Positions 37,219 to 46,210 of a DNA stretch of 59,035 nucleotides are shown here, piece by piece (position 1 is the first letter of the stretch; each line of letters begins with the position of its first letter). The translations under genes were made by a program, and so were the position numbers. This DNA comes from Hyphomicrobiales bacterium (GTDB taxonomy: Bacteria > Pseudomonadota > Alphaproteobacteria > Rhizobiales > Beijerinckiaceae). Where the stretch lies: positions 1 to 59,035 of the forward strand of contig CANGLU010000013.1 of NCBI GenBank assembly GCA_947455025.1. Direction: 5' to 3'. The notes under the pieces were generated by a model that was not told the origin of the DNA, made no database searches, and saw only the letters and a list, made by a program, of their open reading frames with translations.

Positions 37219-38154
37219 TCAGAACGTTTTATCGCCGCGCACTAAGACGTAATAGGCATAAAGCGATGTCGTGCCGCAGATATAAAGTCGGTTGCGCGCT
37301 GGCCCACCGAAGCAAACATTGGCGACCACTTCAGGCACATGCACCTTGGCAATCAAGGTGCCATCCGGATCGTAAACATGGACGCCATCGCCCGCCGATG
37401 TCCAAATGCGACCGTCTTCGTCAATTCGGAAGCCATCGAACAAGCCGTGGGTGCAGGTTGCAAACAACCGGCCATTCTTCAGCTTATCGCCATCCACATC
37501 GAACACGCGAATATGGCGCGGGCCATTTTCAACATGGGTTGCGCCGGTATCCGCAATGTACAGTTTCTTTTCATCGGGTGAAAAAGCGAGCCCGTTCGGA
37601 CGCTCAAAATCATCCGCCACACGGGTAATTTTCCCAGACTTTCCGTCGATCCGGTAAACATGGCATCCGCCGATCTCGCTTTTCGAACGGTGGCCTTCAT
37701 AATCCCAGTCGATGCCATAGGCGGGATCGGTAAACCAAATCGACTCATCCGATTTGACGACAAGGTCGTTTGGAGAATTGAAGCGCTTGCCTTCAAACGT
37801 ATCGGCTAAGGTTGTTACGGTTCCATCAAACTCGGTACGTGAAACGCGGCGGCCACCATGCTCGCAGCTGACCAAACGACCCTGACGATCAACCGTATGG
37901 CCATTGGTATATTGCGAGGGCGAACGGAAAACCGAAACGCTGCCATCGGTTTCGTCATACCGCATCATGCGGTTATTCGGGATATCTGACCAGACCAAAT
38001 AGCGGCCAGCGGGGAAATAGGCAGGACCTTCCGCCCAACGGCAGCCGCCGACATACAGGCGATCCAGCTTGGCCGTGCCATTGAAAAGCCCGGCACCGCG
38101 TGGGTCCAAGACTTCAAAAGGCGTTGGCAGAATATCGTCATAAGGTTTGCTCAT
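37219..38154 (-). CDS. SMP-30/gluconolactonase/LRE-family protein
   Basis: This 311-aa protein is a six-bladed beta-propeller of the SMP-30 family, whose members hydrolyse sugar lactones such as gluconolactone with a divalent metal. Motifs: the metal-binding Glu in WAEGPAYFPAGRYLVWSD (about residues 40-58), the Asn of FNSPNDLVVKSD near 122, ERPNGLAFSPDEKKLYIAD near 190, and the Asp in FDGFRIDEDGRIWTS near 242. There is no signal peptide, so it is cytoplasmic. An SDR similar to gluconate 5-dehydrogenase lies 64 bp upstream on the same strand, which supports a sugar lactone to sugar acid to keto-acid route. Confidence 0.88.
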   Translation of the reverse strand: MSKPYDDILPTPFEVLDPRGAGLFNGTAKLDRLYVGGCRWAEGPAYFPAGRYLVWSDIPNNRMMRYDETDGSVSVFRSPSQYTNGHTVDRQGRLVSCEHGGRRVSRTEFDGTVTTLADTFEGKRFNSPNDLVVKSDESIWFTDPAYGIDWDYEGHRSKSEIGGCHVYRIDGKSGKITRVADDFERPNGLAFSPDEKKLYIADTGATHVENGPRHIRVFDVDGDKLKNGRLFATCTHGLFDGFRIDEDGRIWTSAGDGVHVYDPDGTLIAKVHVPEVVANVCFGGPARNRLYICGTTSLYAYYVLVRGDKTF

Positions 38155-38218
38155 TTCTTCCTCCCAAGTGCGTTATAATTGCGAGCTGTCATGCCTGCTT
38201 GTTGTGATACTCGCAAGG

Positions 38219-38986
38219 CTAAACGCTTGCGGTCAAGCCACCATCAACCATGAGAATATGGCCATTGACAAAATTCGAGGCCTGTGAGGACAGGAAAATG
38301 GCCGCACCGACCAGCTCTTCGACATCGCCCCATCGGCCTGCAGGCGTGCGCTTGCACAGCCAGTCCGAGAACTCCGGGTTCTCTACGAGCGCTTTGTTGA
38401 GCTCGGTCACAAAATAACCCGGCGCGATCGCATTGACCTGAATATTGTGCTTGGCCCACTCGGTTGCGAGCCCCTTGGTCATCATCTTCACCGCACCCTT
38501 GGTCGCCGTATAAGGCACGATCGTCGGCCTACCCAATTCGCTTTGGACCGACCCAATATTGATAATCTTGCCGCGTTTACGCTCGATCATGCGCCGGCCA
38601 ACGGAGCGGGCCGCGAAGAAGGTGCTCTCGACATTGGTGCGGAAAAGATCCCGCCAATGCTCATCTTCAAAGGTTTCAGCGGGGCCACGGTGCTGCTTGC
38701 CCGCATTGTTGATCAAGATGTCGATGGGGCCCGTCTTGGCCTCGATATCGGCAATGGCCGCCTCAACGGCGGCTGAATCGGTCACATCAAACGCGCTTTC
38801 GGAGACCGGCATACCCTCCGCCCTCAGCGCATCCGCCGCCTTGGTGAGCTTGCCTTGATCGCGCCCGTTCAGAACGATATGAGCGCCTGCGCGCGCCATG
38901 CCCGCCGCCATCGCAAGGCCAATGCCCTGGCTAGAGCCGGTAACAAGGGCGATGCGGCCCGAAAGGTCGAAAAGGGATAAAGACAT
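38219..38986 (-). CDS. SDR oxidoreductase, gluconate 5-dehydrogenase-like
   Basis: This is a classical short-chain dehydrogenase of 255 aa. It has the cofactor motif TGSSQGIG (about 16-23), NNAG, the catalytic Ser (IGSVQSE), Tyr and Lys (YTATKGA) and the C-terminal VDGGLTASV. The KQHRGPAETFEDEHWRDLF region resembles gluconate 5-dehydrogenases and 2-deoxy-D-gluconate 3-dehydrogenases. It precedes the SMP-30 gene, so it may oxidise the acid released by the lactonase. SDR subfamilies overlap; a 3-oxoacyl-ACP reductase is less likely given the neighbour. About 120 bp separate it from the toxin-antitoxin operator. Confidence 0.84.
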   Translation of the reverse strand: MSLSLFDLSGRIALVTGSSQGIGLAMAAGMARAGAHIVLNGRDQGKLTKAADALRAEGMPVSESAFDVTDSAAVEAAIADIEAKTGPIDILINNAGKQHRGPAETFEDEHWRDLFRTNVESTFFAARSVGRRMIERKRGKIINIGSVQSELGRPTIVPYTATKGAVKMMTKGLATEWAKHNIQVNAIAPGYFVTELNKALVENPEFSDWLCKRTPAGRWGDVEELVGAAIFLSSQASNFVNGHILMVDGGLTASV

Positions 38987-39104
38987 GATCGGATTATTCC
39001 AAAACGTGGGTGGTTAAGAACACGCTACACTTTCACCTTAATGCGGTGATCGTGCAAGGGTCGGACGGGTACCAATTCTGGCGGCGGTATAAAACAGATT
39101 GAAA

Positions 39105-39125
39105 TATAGCCATTGAATGGCTATA
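39105..39125 (+). promoter_or_regulatory. Palindromic operator of the Phd/VapC pair
   Basis: TATAGCCAT, TGA, ATGGCTATA forms a perfect 9-bp inverted repeat with a 3-nt centre, ending 8 bp before the antitoxin ATG (39134). Phd-type antitoxins bind palindromes at this position to repress their own operon, so autoregulation is the expected role. Confidence 0.75.
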
Positions 39126-39133
39126 AACACTCT

Positions 39134-39388
39134 ATGGCAGCTTTCAGTATAGCGGAAACGCGCAATAATCTTTCGGAAGTGATCGACCGTGCGCTTGCGG
39201 GCGAGGAAGTTATTGTCACGCGGCATGGTCAGCCGGTGGTTGAAATTAAACCACTCCAAAAGCCTCTAAAGCGGATAACCCGTGATAGTATCGAATGGCT
39301 AAAGAGTGGTCGTGTGGGCCGTATCATGCCCACTTTAGATGCCGCAACTGTGGTAAGCCAATTACGGGACGAAAATGAGCGTCACTGA
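39134..39388 (+). CDS. Type II antitoxin, Phd/YefM family
   Basis: This 84-aa protein starts MAAFSIAETRNNLSEVIDRAL, the Phd/YefM DNA-binding fold, followed by GEEVIVTRHGQPVVEI, the beta-hairpin typical of the family. The C-terminal part (about 45-84) would bind and neutralise the toxin. The ATG at 39134 is preferred over the upstream TTG at 39113, which lies inside the operator palindrome. It overlaps the PIN-domain toxin gene by 14 bases. Confidence 0.88.
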   Translation: MAAFSIAETRNNLSEVIDRALAGEEVIVTRHGQPVVEIKPLQKPLKRITRDSIEWLKSGRVGRIMPTLDAATVVSQLRDENERH

Positions 39389-39815
39389 GGTTTACCTTGA
39401 CGCTAATGTTATCATCGGCCTCATAACCACTGATCCCTTATCGGACCGTGCTGAAGCCGTGTTGTCGATCGATCCATTATTGGTTTTTGTGAGCGATTTG
39501 GCCTTAGCCGAATGTGCTTCGGTTATTGCGCGGCGCGTGCGCATGTTGGAATTGACGAAAGAAGAGGCCCAACAAGCGTTTAATCGGCTGGATGAATGGA
39601 CGATGCAATTTGCCAATCTTATGACAATACAATCAGCCGACATTACTGACGCCGCCCGTTTTATCCGTCGCCTTGACTTAAACCTGCGCCTGCAAGACGC
39701 TATTCATATTGCGGCTGCCATGCGGATCGGCACGACCCTTGCGACCTTTGATGTAAAAATGGCCGAAAGCGCAACTGAATTAGGCTGCCCCCTCATAAAC
39801 ATCAAACAAAATTAG
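39375..39815 (+). CDS. vapC: Type II toxin, PIN-domain ribonuclease (VapC-like)
   Basis: VapC toxins cut tRNA or rRNA through a PIN active site. The 146-aa protein shows the acidic tetrad: Asp 9 (VYLDANVI), Glu 46 (LALAEC), Asp 108 ([11 protein letters not shown]) and Asp 126 (ATFDVKMA), all present, so it is probably active. The LITTD and ERLD-like segments fit the fold. Its start overlaps the Phd-type antitoxin by 14 bases and its stop lies only 2 bp before the ATG of an FAD oxidoreductase, an unusual placement that suggests a shared transcript. Confidence 0.88.
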   Translation: MSVTEVYLDANVIIGLITTDPLSDRAEAVLSIDPLLVFVSDLALAECASVIARRVRMLELTKEEAQQAFNRLDEWTMQFANLMTIQSADITDAARFIRRLDLNLRLQDAIHIAAAMRIGTTLATFDVKMAESATELGCPLINIKQN

Positions 39816-39817
39816 CC

Positions 39818-40918
39818 ATGCCAGATATTGACGCGATAATCATCGGAGCGGGCGTTGTAGGCCTTGCCATTGCCAGTGCCGTGGCACGGACTGGCCGTTC
39901 GGTCATTGTGCTCGAAGCAGCCGAAGGCATCGGCACCGAAACGTCCTCGCGCAATTCCGAAGTGATCCACGCGGGCATATATTACTCTGAAGGCAGCCTC
40001 AAAGCCGCGCTTTGCGTCGAGGGCCGGCACGCGCTTTATGCTTGGTGCGACAGCCACAATGTGCCCTATCGCCGGTGCGGCAAACTGATCGTTGCATGCG
40101 ATGAGGCGGAGCTCAACGCAATTGCAGCCCTTGAGAAAAAAGGGCGCGCCAACGGGGTCGACGATCTTGTTATGATTTCAGCGGAGGAAGCCAAGCGGCT
40201 TGAGCCCGCGCTTGCAACGGTTGGCGCATTGATTTCACCCTCCACGGGAATTCTGGATAGCCATGCCTTCATGTTGTCCTTGCAAGGCGATGCCGAGGCC
40301 CATGGTGCAGCCTTTGCCTTTCATACGCCGTTTGTGCGAGCCGAGCTTGGCGGCAATGCGATCTTTGTCGAGGCGGGCGGCGCCGATCCGGTTCGGCTAT
40401 CAACCTCGATCTTGATCAATGCCGCAGGTTTACATGCGTCCCACGCGGCCAAGGCCATGGAGGGGCTCGCTTCCGCGCATGTTCCGGAAACGCTCTATGC
40501 GAAGGGCAATTATTTTTCTCTGCGCGGGCGTGCGCCATTTTCGCATCTGATTTATCCGGCACCGCATACGCATGGGTTGGGCGTGCATTTGACGCTTGAC
40601 CTTGGTGGACAAGCGCGGTTCGGCCCTGATGTCGAATGGGTTGAGACGCTCGATTACGAAGTGGACCCCGCGCGTAGCGAAGGCTTTGACGAAGCCATCA
40701 AACGCTATTGGCCGGGCTTGCCGGAACATTCCCTCATTCCGGCCTATTCGGGCATCCGTCCCAAAATTTCAGGCCCGAATGATCCGGCCCCCGATTTCCG
40801 GATTGATGGACCCGAAGCCCATGGCGTACCGGGGCTCATCAATTTATTCGGGATTGAAAGTCCGGGGCTTACCTCATCGCTGGCGATCGCCAATCGTGTT
40901 TTAAACAAGCTCGCGTAA
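39818..40918 (+). CDS. lhgO: FAD-dependent oxidoreductase, L-2-hydroxyglutarate dehydrogenase-like
   Basis: This 366-aa flavoprotein of the DAO fold begins with [19 protein letters not shown], the nucleotide-binding motif. [21 protein letters not shown] near residue 48 and [16 protein letters not shown] at the end are the signatures of L-2-hydroxyglutarate oxidases (LhgO/L2HGDH). It oxidises L-2-hydroxyglutarate to 2-oxoglutarate with transfer of electrons to the quinone pool in known relatives. The ATG is only 2 bp after the vapC stop and I see no clear ribosome-binding site, so translation may depend on the upstream gene. The next gene encodes a D-2-hydroxyglutarate-dehydrogenase-like protein, giving a D/L pair. 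Confidence 0.85.
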   Translation: MPDIDAIIIGAGVVGLAIASAVARTGRSVIVLEAAEGIGTETSSRNSEVIHAGIYYSEGSLKAALCVEGRHALYAWCDSHNVPYRRCGKLIVACDEAELNAIAALEKKGRANGVDDLVMISAEEAKRLEPALATVGALISPSTGILDSHAFMLSLQGDAEAHGAAFAFHTPFVRAELGGNAIFVEAGGADPVRLSTSILINAAGLHASHAAKAMEGLASAHVPETLYAKGNYFSLRGRAPFSHLIYPAPHTHGLGVHLTLDLGGQARFGPDVEWVETLDYEVDPARSEGFDEAIKRYWPGLPEHSLIPAYSGIRPKISGPNDPAPDFRIDGPEAHGVPGLINLFGIESPGLTSSLAIANRVLNKLA

Positions 40919-40940
40919 CAGCGAATAGGATATAACCGCC

Positions 40941-42386
40941 ATGACGCAGGTTTCCGACGCTGATTTTGCCGCTTTTGCCAAACAGGCCGCGGATTTGATC
41001 GGAAGCCAGCATGTGTTGTCCGGTGCCGATATGGCGCCTTTTGAAATTGATTTCTGGAAACAATATTCGGGCAAAGCGGCCCTTGTCGTTAAGCCTGCAA
41101 CAACGGCTGAAGTCGCAAACCTCGTTTCGCTTGCTGCACGCTTTGGCATTGCCATCGTTCCGCAAGGTGGCAATACGGGTCTTGTGAATGGCGGCATCCC
41201 CGACGGCTCGGGGCAAGAAGTGGTTTTGTCGTTGCAGCGGTTAAACCGCATCCGCGCGATTGATGAAGCGGGCGATTATATTACGGTTGAAGCAGGCGTC
41301 ATTTTGGCCGATGTACAAAAGGCCGCCGAAGAGATGGATCGATTGTTTCCGCTTGTCCTTGGTGCGGAAGGATCGTGCCGCATCGGCGGCAATATTGCGA
41401 CCAATGCCGGCGGCGTGAATGTATTGCGATATGGCATGACGCGCGATCTCGTTTTAGGCCTTGAAGTCGTGCTACCCGATGGCCAAATGCTCGATCTCCT
41501 AAAGCCGCTCCGCAAAGATAATACGGGCTATGATTTAAAGCAGCTTTTCATCGGTTCCGAAGGCACGCTTGGTATCGTGACCGCCGCAACGCTGAGGTTG
41601 GTCGCGCCCGCCCGTGAGCGCGTGACGTTATGGCTTGCGGTTGATCGCACGGAAGATGCCGTTTCCTTGTTCCGCCATTTACGCGGCGTCTTCGGCGATC
41701 TGATCTCATCCTTCGAGCTGGTTAGCTCTTATGGCGTTGAAGCCGCCTGTAACCATCTTCCGGGTGTAAGGCGTCCCGTCGACAAGCCCTATCCTTGGCA
41801 TGTACTGATTGAAATCGCCTGGACCTTTACCGAAGGTCTGCGGGAGCGAGCCGAGGCCGCGATCGCGACGCTGTTTGAAGAAGGTCGTGTTTTGGACGGC
41901 ACCATTGCCGAGAACGAAACCCAGCGCCAGATGATGTGGCGAATCCGTGAAGGCCAAAGCGAAGCCACCAGCAAAATCGGCTATGTGGTTCGAAGCGATG
42001 TGACGGTGGCCATTGCCGATATTCCGGCACTTGTCGCGCGGTGTGAAGCATGGACGCCAGACTATGGGGCAGATGTTGCCCTTCTTCCCTTCGGCCATAT
42101 TGGCGATGGCAATCTGCACATGAATTTTGTTGTGCCGCGCGAGAAGGCCAAGGAGCTTTCCCCGCTTCTGTTTGAACGCCTATTCGCCGAGGTGGACGCG
42201 CTGAACGGTTCGATCAGCGCGGAACATGGTGTGGGCCGTGCCAAACGGGACGCGATCCTTTCCCGAAAGCCCGAAACGGCGATGATGATCATGCGGCGGC
42301 TCAAGGCCATGATGGACCCAAAAGCCACCATGAACCCTGGCGTTGTTGTGGCGAGCGAGCCTCAAGCCCCACCCATCATTCCATAG
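40941..42386 (+). CDS. FAD-binding oxidoreductase, D-2-hydroxyglutarate dehydrogenase-like
   Basis: This 481-aa protein has the VAO-type FAD domain (about 40-220) with PQGGNTGLVNGGIPDG and GAEGSCRIGGNIATNAGGVNV-like segments, and a C-terminal FAD-oxidase domain with FGHIGDGNLHMNFVV and SAEHGVGRAKRD near 420. These are the marks of the GlcD/D2HGDH group, which oxidises D-2-hydroxy acids. Within the group, the neighbouring L-2-hydroxyglutarate oxidase gene (22 bp upstream) favours D-2-hydroxyglutarate over glycolate or lactate. A ribosome-binding site (AGGA) is present. It could equally be a D-lactate dehydrogenase; motifs do not decide. Confidence 0.85.
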   Translation: MTQVSDADFAAFAKQAADLIGSQHVLSGADMAPFEIDFWKQYSGKAALVVKPATTAEVANLVSLAARFGIAIVPQGGNTGLVNGGIPDGSGQEVVLSLQRLNRIRAIDEAGDYITVEAGVILADVQKAAEEMDRLFPLVLGAEGSCRIGGNIATNAGGVNVLRYGMTRDLVLGLEVVLPDGQMLDLLKPLRKDNTGYDLKQLFIGSEGTLGIVTAATLRLVAPARERVTLWLAVDRTEDAVSLFRHLRGVFGDLISSFELVSSYGVEAACNHLPGVRRPVDKPYPWHVLIEIAWTFTEGLRERAEAAIATLFEEGRVLDGTIAENETQRQMMWRIREGQSEATSKIGYVVRSDVTVAIADIPALVARCEAWTPDYGADVALLPFGHIGDGNLHMNFVVPREKAKELSPLLFERLFAEVDALNGSISAEHGVGRAKRDAILSRKPETAMMIMRRLKAMMDPKATMNPGVVVASEPQAPPIIP

Positions 42387-42466
42387 TGGGCATTTGCTTT
42401 TCATCCACTCTATGCCTAAATGCCTCAAAATCAGGCACTAACCTCTTCTAACTGGATCAATTAGCA

Positions 42467-43963
42467 ATGGTTTTGCGGTATTTCTTAAGCACCCTTATCG
42501 CCTTGGTCGGGCTCGTCGCAAGCGATCTGAGAATGGCCCATGCAGCCCCTCGTACCGACTTGAATATTGGCGTCCGGTTGGAGCCCCCGCATCTCGATCC
42601 GACAGCAGGTGCCGCCGCCGCAATTGGTGAAATCGGCTATGCCAATATTTTTGAAGGCCTGACGCGCATTGACCGCTCGGGCAAGGTGCAACCGGCACTG
42701 GCTTCCAGCTGGGAGATTTCAGAGGATGGCAAAGTATATACTTTCCATCTCCATAAGGGCGTCCAGTATCACGATGGTTCGCCATTTAACGCGTTTACCG
42801 CCAAAGCATCGCTTGACCGTGCGCGGGGGCCAGACAGCGTCAACCCGCAAAAGGGGCTTTTTGAGCCTATCGAGACGATCACGATCCCTGACGCATTAAC
42901 GCTCGTGATTATGCTCAAGCGTTCGACGGGTGCTTTCCTTTTCAATCTCGGCTGGCCTGCGGCTGTGATGGTGGCCCCTTCCTCAGCAGAGGCGAATAAA
43001 ACCAATCCGATTGGAACGGGACCGTTTAAATTTTCATCGTGGATGAAAGGTTCAAGCCTCGAGCTTGTTCGGAATGAGGCCTATTGGGGCACGCCTGTTA
43101 AACTGGAGAAGGTGACATTTAAATTTGTAAGCGACCCTTCAGCAGCTTATGCCGGATTGCTCGCCAATGATATCGATGCCTTCCCGATTTATCCGGCCCC
43201 TGAAAACCTCGATCAGTTCCGCGCCGATAAACGTTTCTCGGTGGTTATTGGTAACACCGAGGGCAAAACGATTATGGCCATCAACAATGGTAAGAAGCCC
43301 TTTGATGATGTGCGTGTCCGGCAAGCGCTGGCCTATGCCGTTGATCGCAAAGCGGTGATTGATGGCGCGATGTTTGGCATTGGCCAACCCATCGGCTCTC
43401 ATTACGCGCCGACCGATCCCGGCTATGTCGATCTGACAGGACAATATGCGTATGATCCCTATCACTCCAAAGCGCTGCTGCGCGAAGCAGGCGTGACGGA
43501 CCTCAAATTGCGCTTGGTATTGCCACCGCCTGAATATGCCCGCCGTGGCGGCGAAATTATCGCGCAGCAATTAAAGGCGATTGGGGTTACCGTTGAGATT
43601 GTGCCCGTTGAATGGGCGCAATGGCTGTCAGATGTCTTCAAAGCCAAAAATTATGATCTCACCATCATCTCGCATGTCGAGCCGATGGATCTCGATATTT
43701 ATGCGCGGGATGATTATTATTTCGATTATCACAGCGACGCGTATAAGGCTGTCATCACGGAATTGGCTGCAACCTCTGACGAAACCAAACGTCTGGAGTT
43801 GATCGGCAAAGCGCAAAAGATTTTGGCAGATGATTGCGTTAACGTGTTTCTCTTTCTGTTGCCCAAAAGCGGCGTATGGAATGCCAAGCTTAAAGGCTTG
43901 TGGGAGAATGCACCGATCCCCGTCAATGATCTGACGCAAGTCGAATGGGCTGAGCAGGATTAA
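42467..43963 (+). CDS. ABC transporter substrate-binding protein, peptide/nickel family 5
   Basis: This 498-aa family 5 solute-binding protein has a signal peptide (about 27 residues, cleavage likely after AHA) and the domains of DppA/OppA-like proteins: FEGLTRIDRSGKVQPALASSW near residue 63, GPFKFSSW, DVRVRQALAYAVDRKAV near 282 and YNLTI-like DLTIISH near 404. It would sit in the periplasm and bind a peptide, an opine or a related compound. No family permease or ATPase genes are next to it, so it is an orphan. Its stop overlaps the agmatinase start by one base (TAATG), which points to a link with guanidino compounds. Confidence 0.85.
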   Translation: MVLRYFLSTLIALVGLVASDLRMAHAAPRTDLNIGVRLEPPHLDPTAGAAAAIGEIGYANIFEGLTRIDRSGKVQPALASSWEISEDGKVYTFHLHKGVQYHDGSPFNAFTAKASLDRARGPDSVNPQKGLFEPIETITIPDALTLVIMLKRSTGAFLFNLGWPAAVMVAPSSAEANKTNPIGTGPFKFSSWMKGSSLELVRNEAYWGTPVKLEKVTFKFVSDPSAAYAGLLANDIDAFPIYPAPENLDQFRADKRFSVVIGNTEGKTIMAINNGKKPFDDVRVRQALAYAVDRKAVIDGAMFGIGQPIGSHYAPTDPGYVDLTGQYAYDPYHSKALLREAGVTDLKLRLVLPPPEYARRGGEIIAQQLKAIGVTVEIVPVEWAQWLSDVFKAKNYDLTIISHVEPMDLDIYARDDYYFDYHSDAYKAVITELAATSDETKRLELIGKAQKILADDCVNVFLFLLPKSGVWNAKLKGLWENAPIPVNDLTQVEWAEQD

Positions 43964-44925
43964 TGGCCGACCCGCACCACCCTTTTGTGACGGATAACGC
44001 CTTTCGTGGCACTCTCTTGGGTGGCGCGGCAGAGCCAACCTTTTCGGGGGCATTGTCCTTCATGCGCCGCCGCTATTCACGCGACCTTCAAGGCGTTGAT
44101 GCTGTCGTGTGGGGCGTGCCTTTCGATTGCGCGACATCAAACCGTCCGGGCGCGCGGTTTGGCGCGCAGGCCATTCGTCGTGCGTCGGCAATCTTTGATG
44201 GCGATCCACAATATCCGTCGGGTAAAGATCCGTTCGAAAAACTAACCGTTATCGATTGGGGCGATTGCGCGATCAATCATGCGCGGCTTGACCTTGTGCC
44301 GGGCGCAATTGAGGCAGACGCTAAAACCATTATCGCATCGGGTGCGCATCTCATAACGATGGGCGGCGATCATTTTATTACGCTGCCATTGTTGCGCGCT
44401 CATGTGGCCAAACACGGCCCGCTCGCTTTGGTGCAATTCGATGCGCATCAAGACACGTGGCATGATGATGGTGTTGCCTTATCGCATGGTAATTTTGTTA
44501 CCCGCGCGGTTAAAGAAGGGCTGATCGATACGACTCATTCCATTCAGATCGGCATTCGAACGATTGCGCCGGAGACGTGCGGGATTGAAATTATTGATTC
44601 CTATACGGCCATTGAAATGGGGCCGAAGGCAATCGCCGATGCCATTCATCGTCGCGTGGGAGATAAAGCGGCCTATCTCACCGTCGATATTGATGTGCTG
44701 GATCCTGCTTTTGCGCCCGGTACTGGAACACCCGTCTCGGGTGGCCTATCCTCGGCGCAAGTGCTGATGACGATCGACAAGATCGCAACTCTCGATTGGC
44801 GCGGCATGGATGTTGTGGAAGTCGCACCGGCCTATGATCATGCGGATATTACGGCGATTTCCGCTTCGACCGTGATCCAGCATTATTTGCAGGGATTGGC
44901 GGCTAAGAAATCCCGATCTTTTTAA
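43963..44925 (+). CDS. speB: Agmatinase / ureohydrolase family protein
   Basis: This 320-aa arginase-family enzyme has the binuclear manganese ligands: His 137 (GGDH), Asp 160, His 162 and Asp 164 (QFDAHQDTW), and Asp 242 and Asp 244 (TVDIDVLDPAFAPG). Known agmatinases split agmatine to putrescine and urea; relatives act on guanidinobutyrate or guanidinopropionate. Here the polyamine genes around it fit agmatine, and the urea released could feed the urease encoded at 7.8-13.0 kb. It is translationally coupled to the orphan binding protein and abuts the convergent oxidase gene with no gap. Confidence 0.88.
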   Translation: MADPHHPFVTDNAFRGTLLGGAAEPTFSGALSFMRRRYSRDLQGVDAVVWGVPFDCATSNRPGARFGAQAIRRASAIFDGDPQYPSGKDPFEKLTVIDWGDCAINHARLDLVPGAIEADAKTIIASGAHLITMGGDHFITLPLLRAHVAKHGPLALVQFDAHQDTWHDDGVALSHGNFVTRAVKEGLIDTTHSIQIGIRTIAPETCGIEIIDSYTAIEMGPKAIADAIHRRVGDKAAYLTVDIDVLDPAFAPGTGTPVSGGLSSAQVLMTIDKIATLDWRGMDVVEVAPAYDHADITAISASTVIQHYLQGLAAKKSRSF

Positions 44926-46206
44926 TCACAACCTGTCCCGCAAGGCATACCACGTCATCGCCAGCACCATAGACGGGTAGCGCAAGAGCGTGCCGCCCGG
45001 AAATGCCGAAGCCGGTAGGCGCGCGAACACGTCAAATCGGTCTTGTTCGCCGCAAATGGCCTCGGCCAATAATGTTCCAGACATCGTCGCTGTACCGACA
45101 CCCTGCCCCGAATAGCCGCCGGACGTATAAAGGCCTGGTCGCAAGCGGCGCATAAAGGGCAAGCGTTTGACGGTTACGGCCAATGTGCCGCCCCAGCCAT
45201 AATCGATGCGCACATCGGAAAGCTGCGGGTAAAGCTTTAAGAGATGCTTGCGCACAAAGCCTTTGATGTCCGATGGAAAATGACGGCCATAGGTTTCGCC
45301 ACCACCAAAGATCATTCGGTTATCAGCGGAGAGGCGCCAATAATAAACGACGAAGCGTGAATCAGCCGCGGCTTCGCGACCGGGTATCAATTTAGTTGCC
45401 TTATCCCCTAACGGCTCGGTTGCGAGAATAAAATTATGTAGCGGCATCACTCGGGCTTCTGTCGTGGGATCTAGCCCGTGCATATAGCCGTTACAGGCCA
45501 GAATAATGCTATCCGCCGTAATCGTTCCGGTTGCTGTTTCAACACGTGGCTTAGCGCCCTCGGTAATGCGAAGGGCGCGGGTGCCTTCATACAGCTTGGC
45601 ACCAGCTGCTTTTGCGGCGCGTGCTAATCCCAGGGCATAATTAAGGGGATGCAGATGGCCCGCCGATTGTTCCCGCCAGCCGCCATAATAGCCCGACGTG
45701 CCAAGGCTTGCTGTAATCTCGTCGCGCGATAAAACTGTGATGTCGTCGACGCCATAATCCTTACGAAGCAGCTCGACCTCTTGCCGCATATCGTCGAGAT
45801 AACGCTCTTTATGGATCGCGTGGATCAAGCCATTTTGCCAATCGCACGATATCGCGTGTTTCTCGATCAAGCTTTTGACCAAACCCTTCGCTTCTTCGCC
45901 GAGATCAAACAGGCGATGCGCGTCGGATTTGCCAAACCAGCTTTCGAGCGTTGATTGTTCACGCCGTTGTGCCGAGTGAAGCTGACCACCGTTTCGCCCC
46001 GAGGCACCCCACCCGATGCGATTGGCTTCAATCAGAATGACAGAACGCCCACGCTCGGAAAGATGCAGCGCGGCAGATAACCCCGTATAGCCGCCACCGA
46101 TGATACAGACATCCGCTGTCGCATCGCCATCTAACCGCGGAAAGGCTTCAAGGCTATGCGCGGTCGCGGCATAATAGGAGGGCGCATGGCCTTCTGGCTT
46201 TAGCAT
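44926..46206 (-). CDS. puuB: FAD-dependent oxidoreductase, gamma-glutamylputrescine oxidase-like
   Basis: This DAO-type flavoprotein resembles PuuB, which oxidises gamma-glutamylputrescine to the aldehyde. From ATG 46206 it has 426 aa and begins MLKPEGHAPSYYAATAH, like the PuuB N-terminus; the frame can extend 16 codons into the preceding gene. The nucleotide-binding GGGYTGLSAALHL is at about 37-49, GASGRNGGQLH follows, and YTSGGYSGQGVGTATMSG is near the end. It is the last gene of the minus-strand operon glutamate-putrescine-ligase-like, aminotransferase, oxidase, 4 bp after the aminotransferase. No gamma-glutamyl-GABA hydrolase (puuD) or aldehyde dehydrogenase (puuC) is in view. Confidence 0.86.
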   Translation of the reverse strand: MLKPEGHAPSYYAATAHSLEAFPRLDGDATADVCIIGGGYTGLSAALHLSERGRSVILIEANRIGWGASGRNGGQLHSAQRREQSTLESWFGKSDAHRLFDLGEEAKGLVKSLIEKHAISCDWQNGLIHAIHKERYLDDMRQEVELLRKDYGVDDITVLSRDEITASLGTSGYYGGWREQSAGHLHPLNYALGLARAAKAAGAKLYEGTRALRITEGAKPRVETATGTITADSIILACNGYMHGLDPTTEARVMPLHNFILATEPLGDKATKLIPGREAAADSRFVVYYWRLSADNRMIFGGGETYGRHFPSDIKGFVRKHLLKLYPQLSDVRIDYGWGGTLAVTVKRLPFMRRLRPGLYTSGGYSGQGVGTATMSGTLLAEAICGEQDRFDVFARLPASAFPGGTLLRYPSMVLAMTWYALRDRL

Positions 46207-46210
46207 TGGA

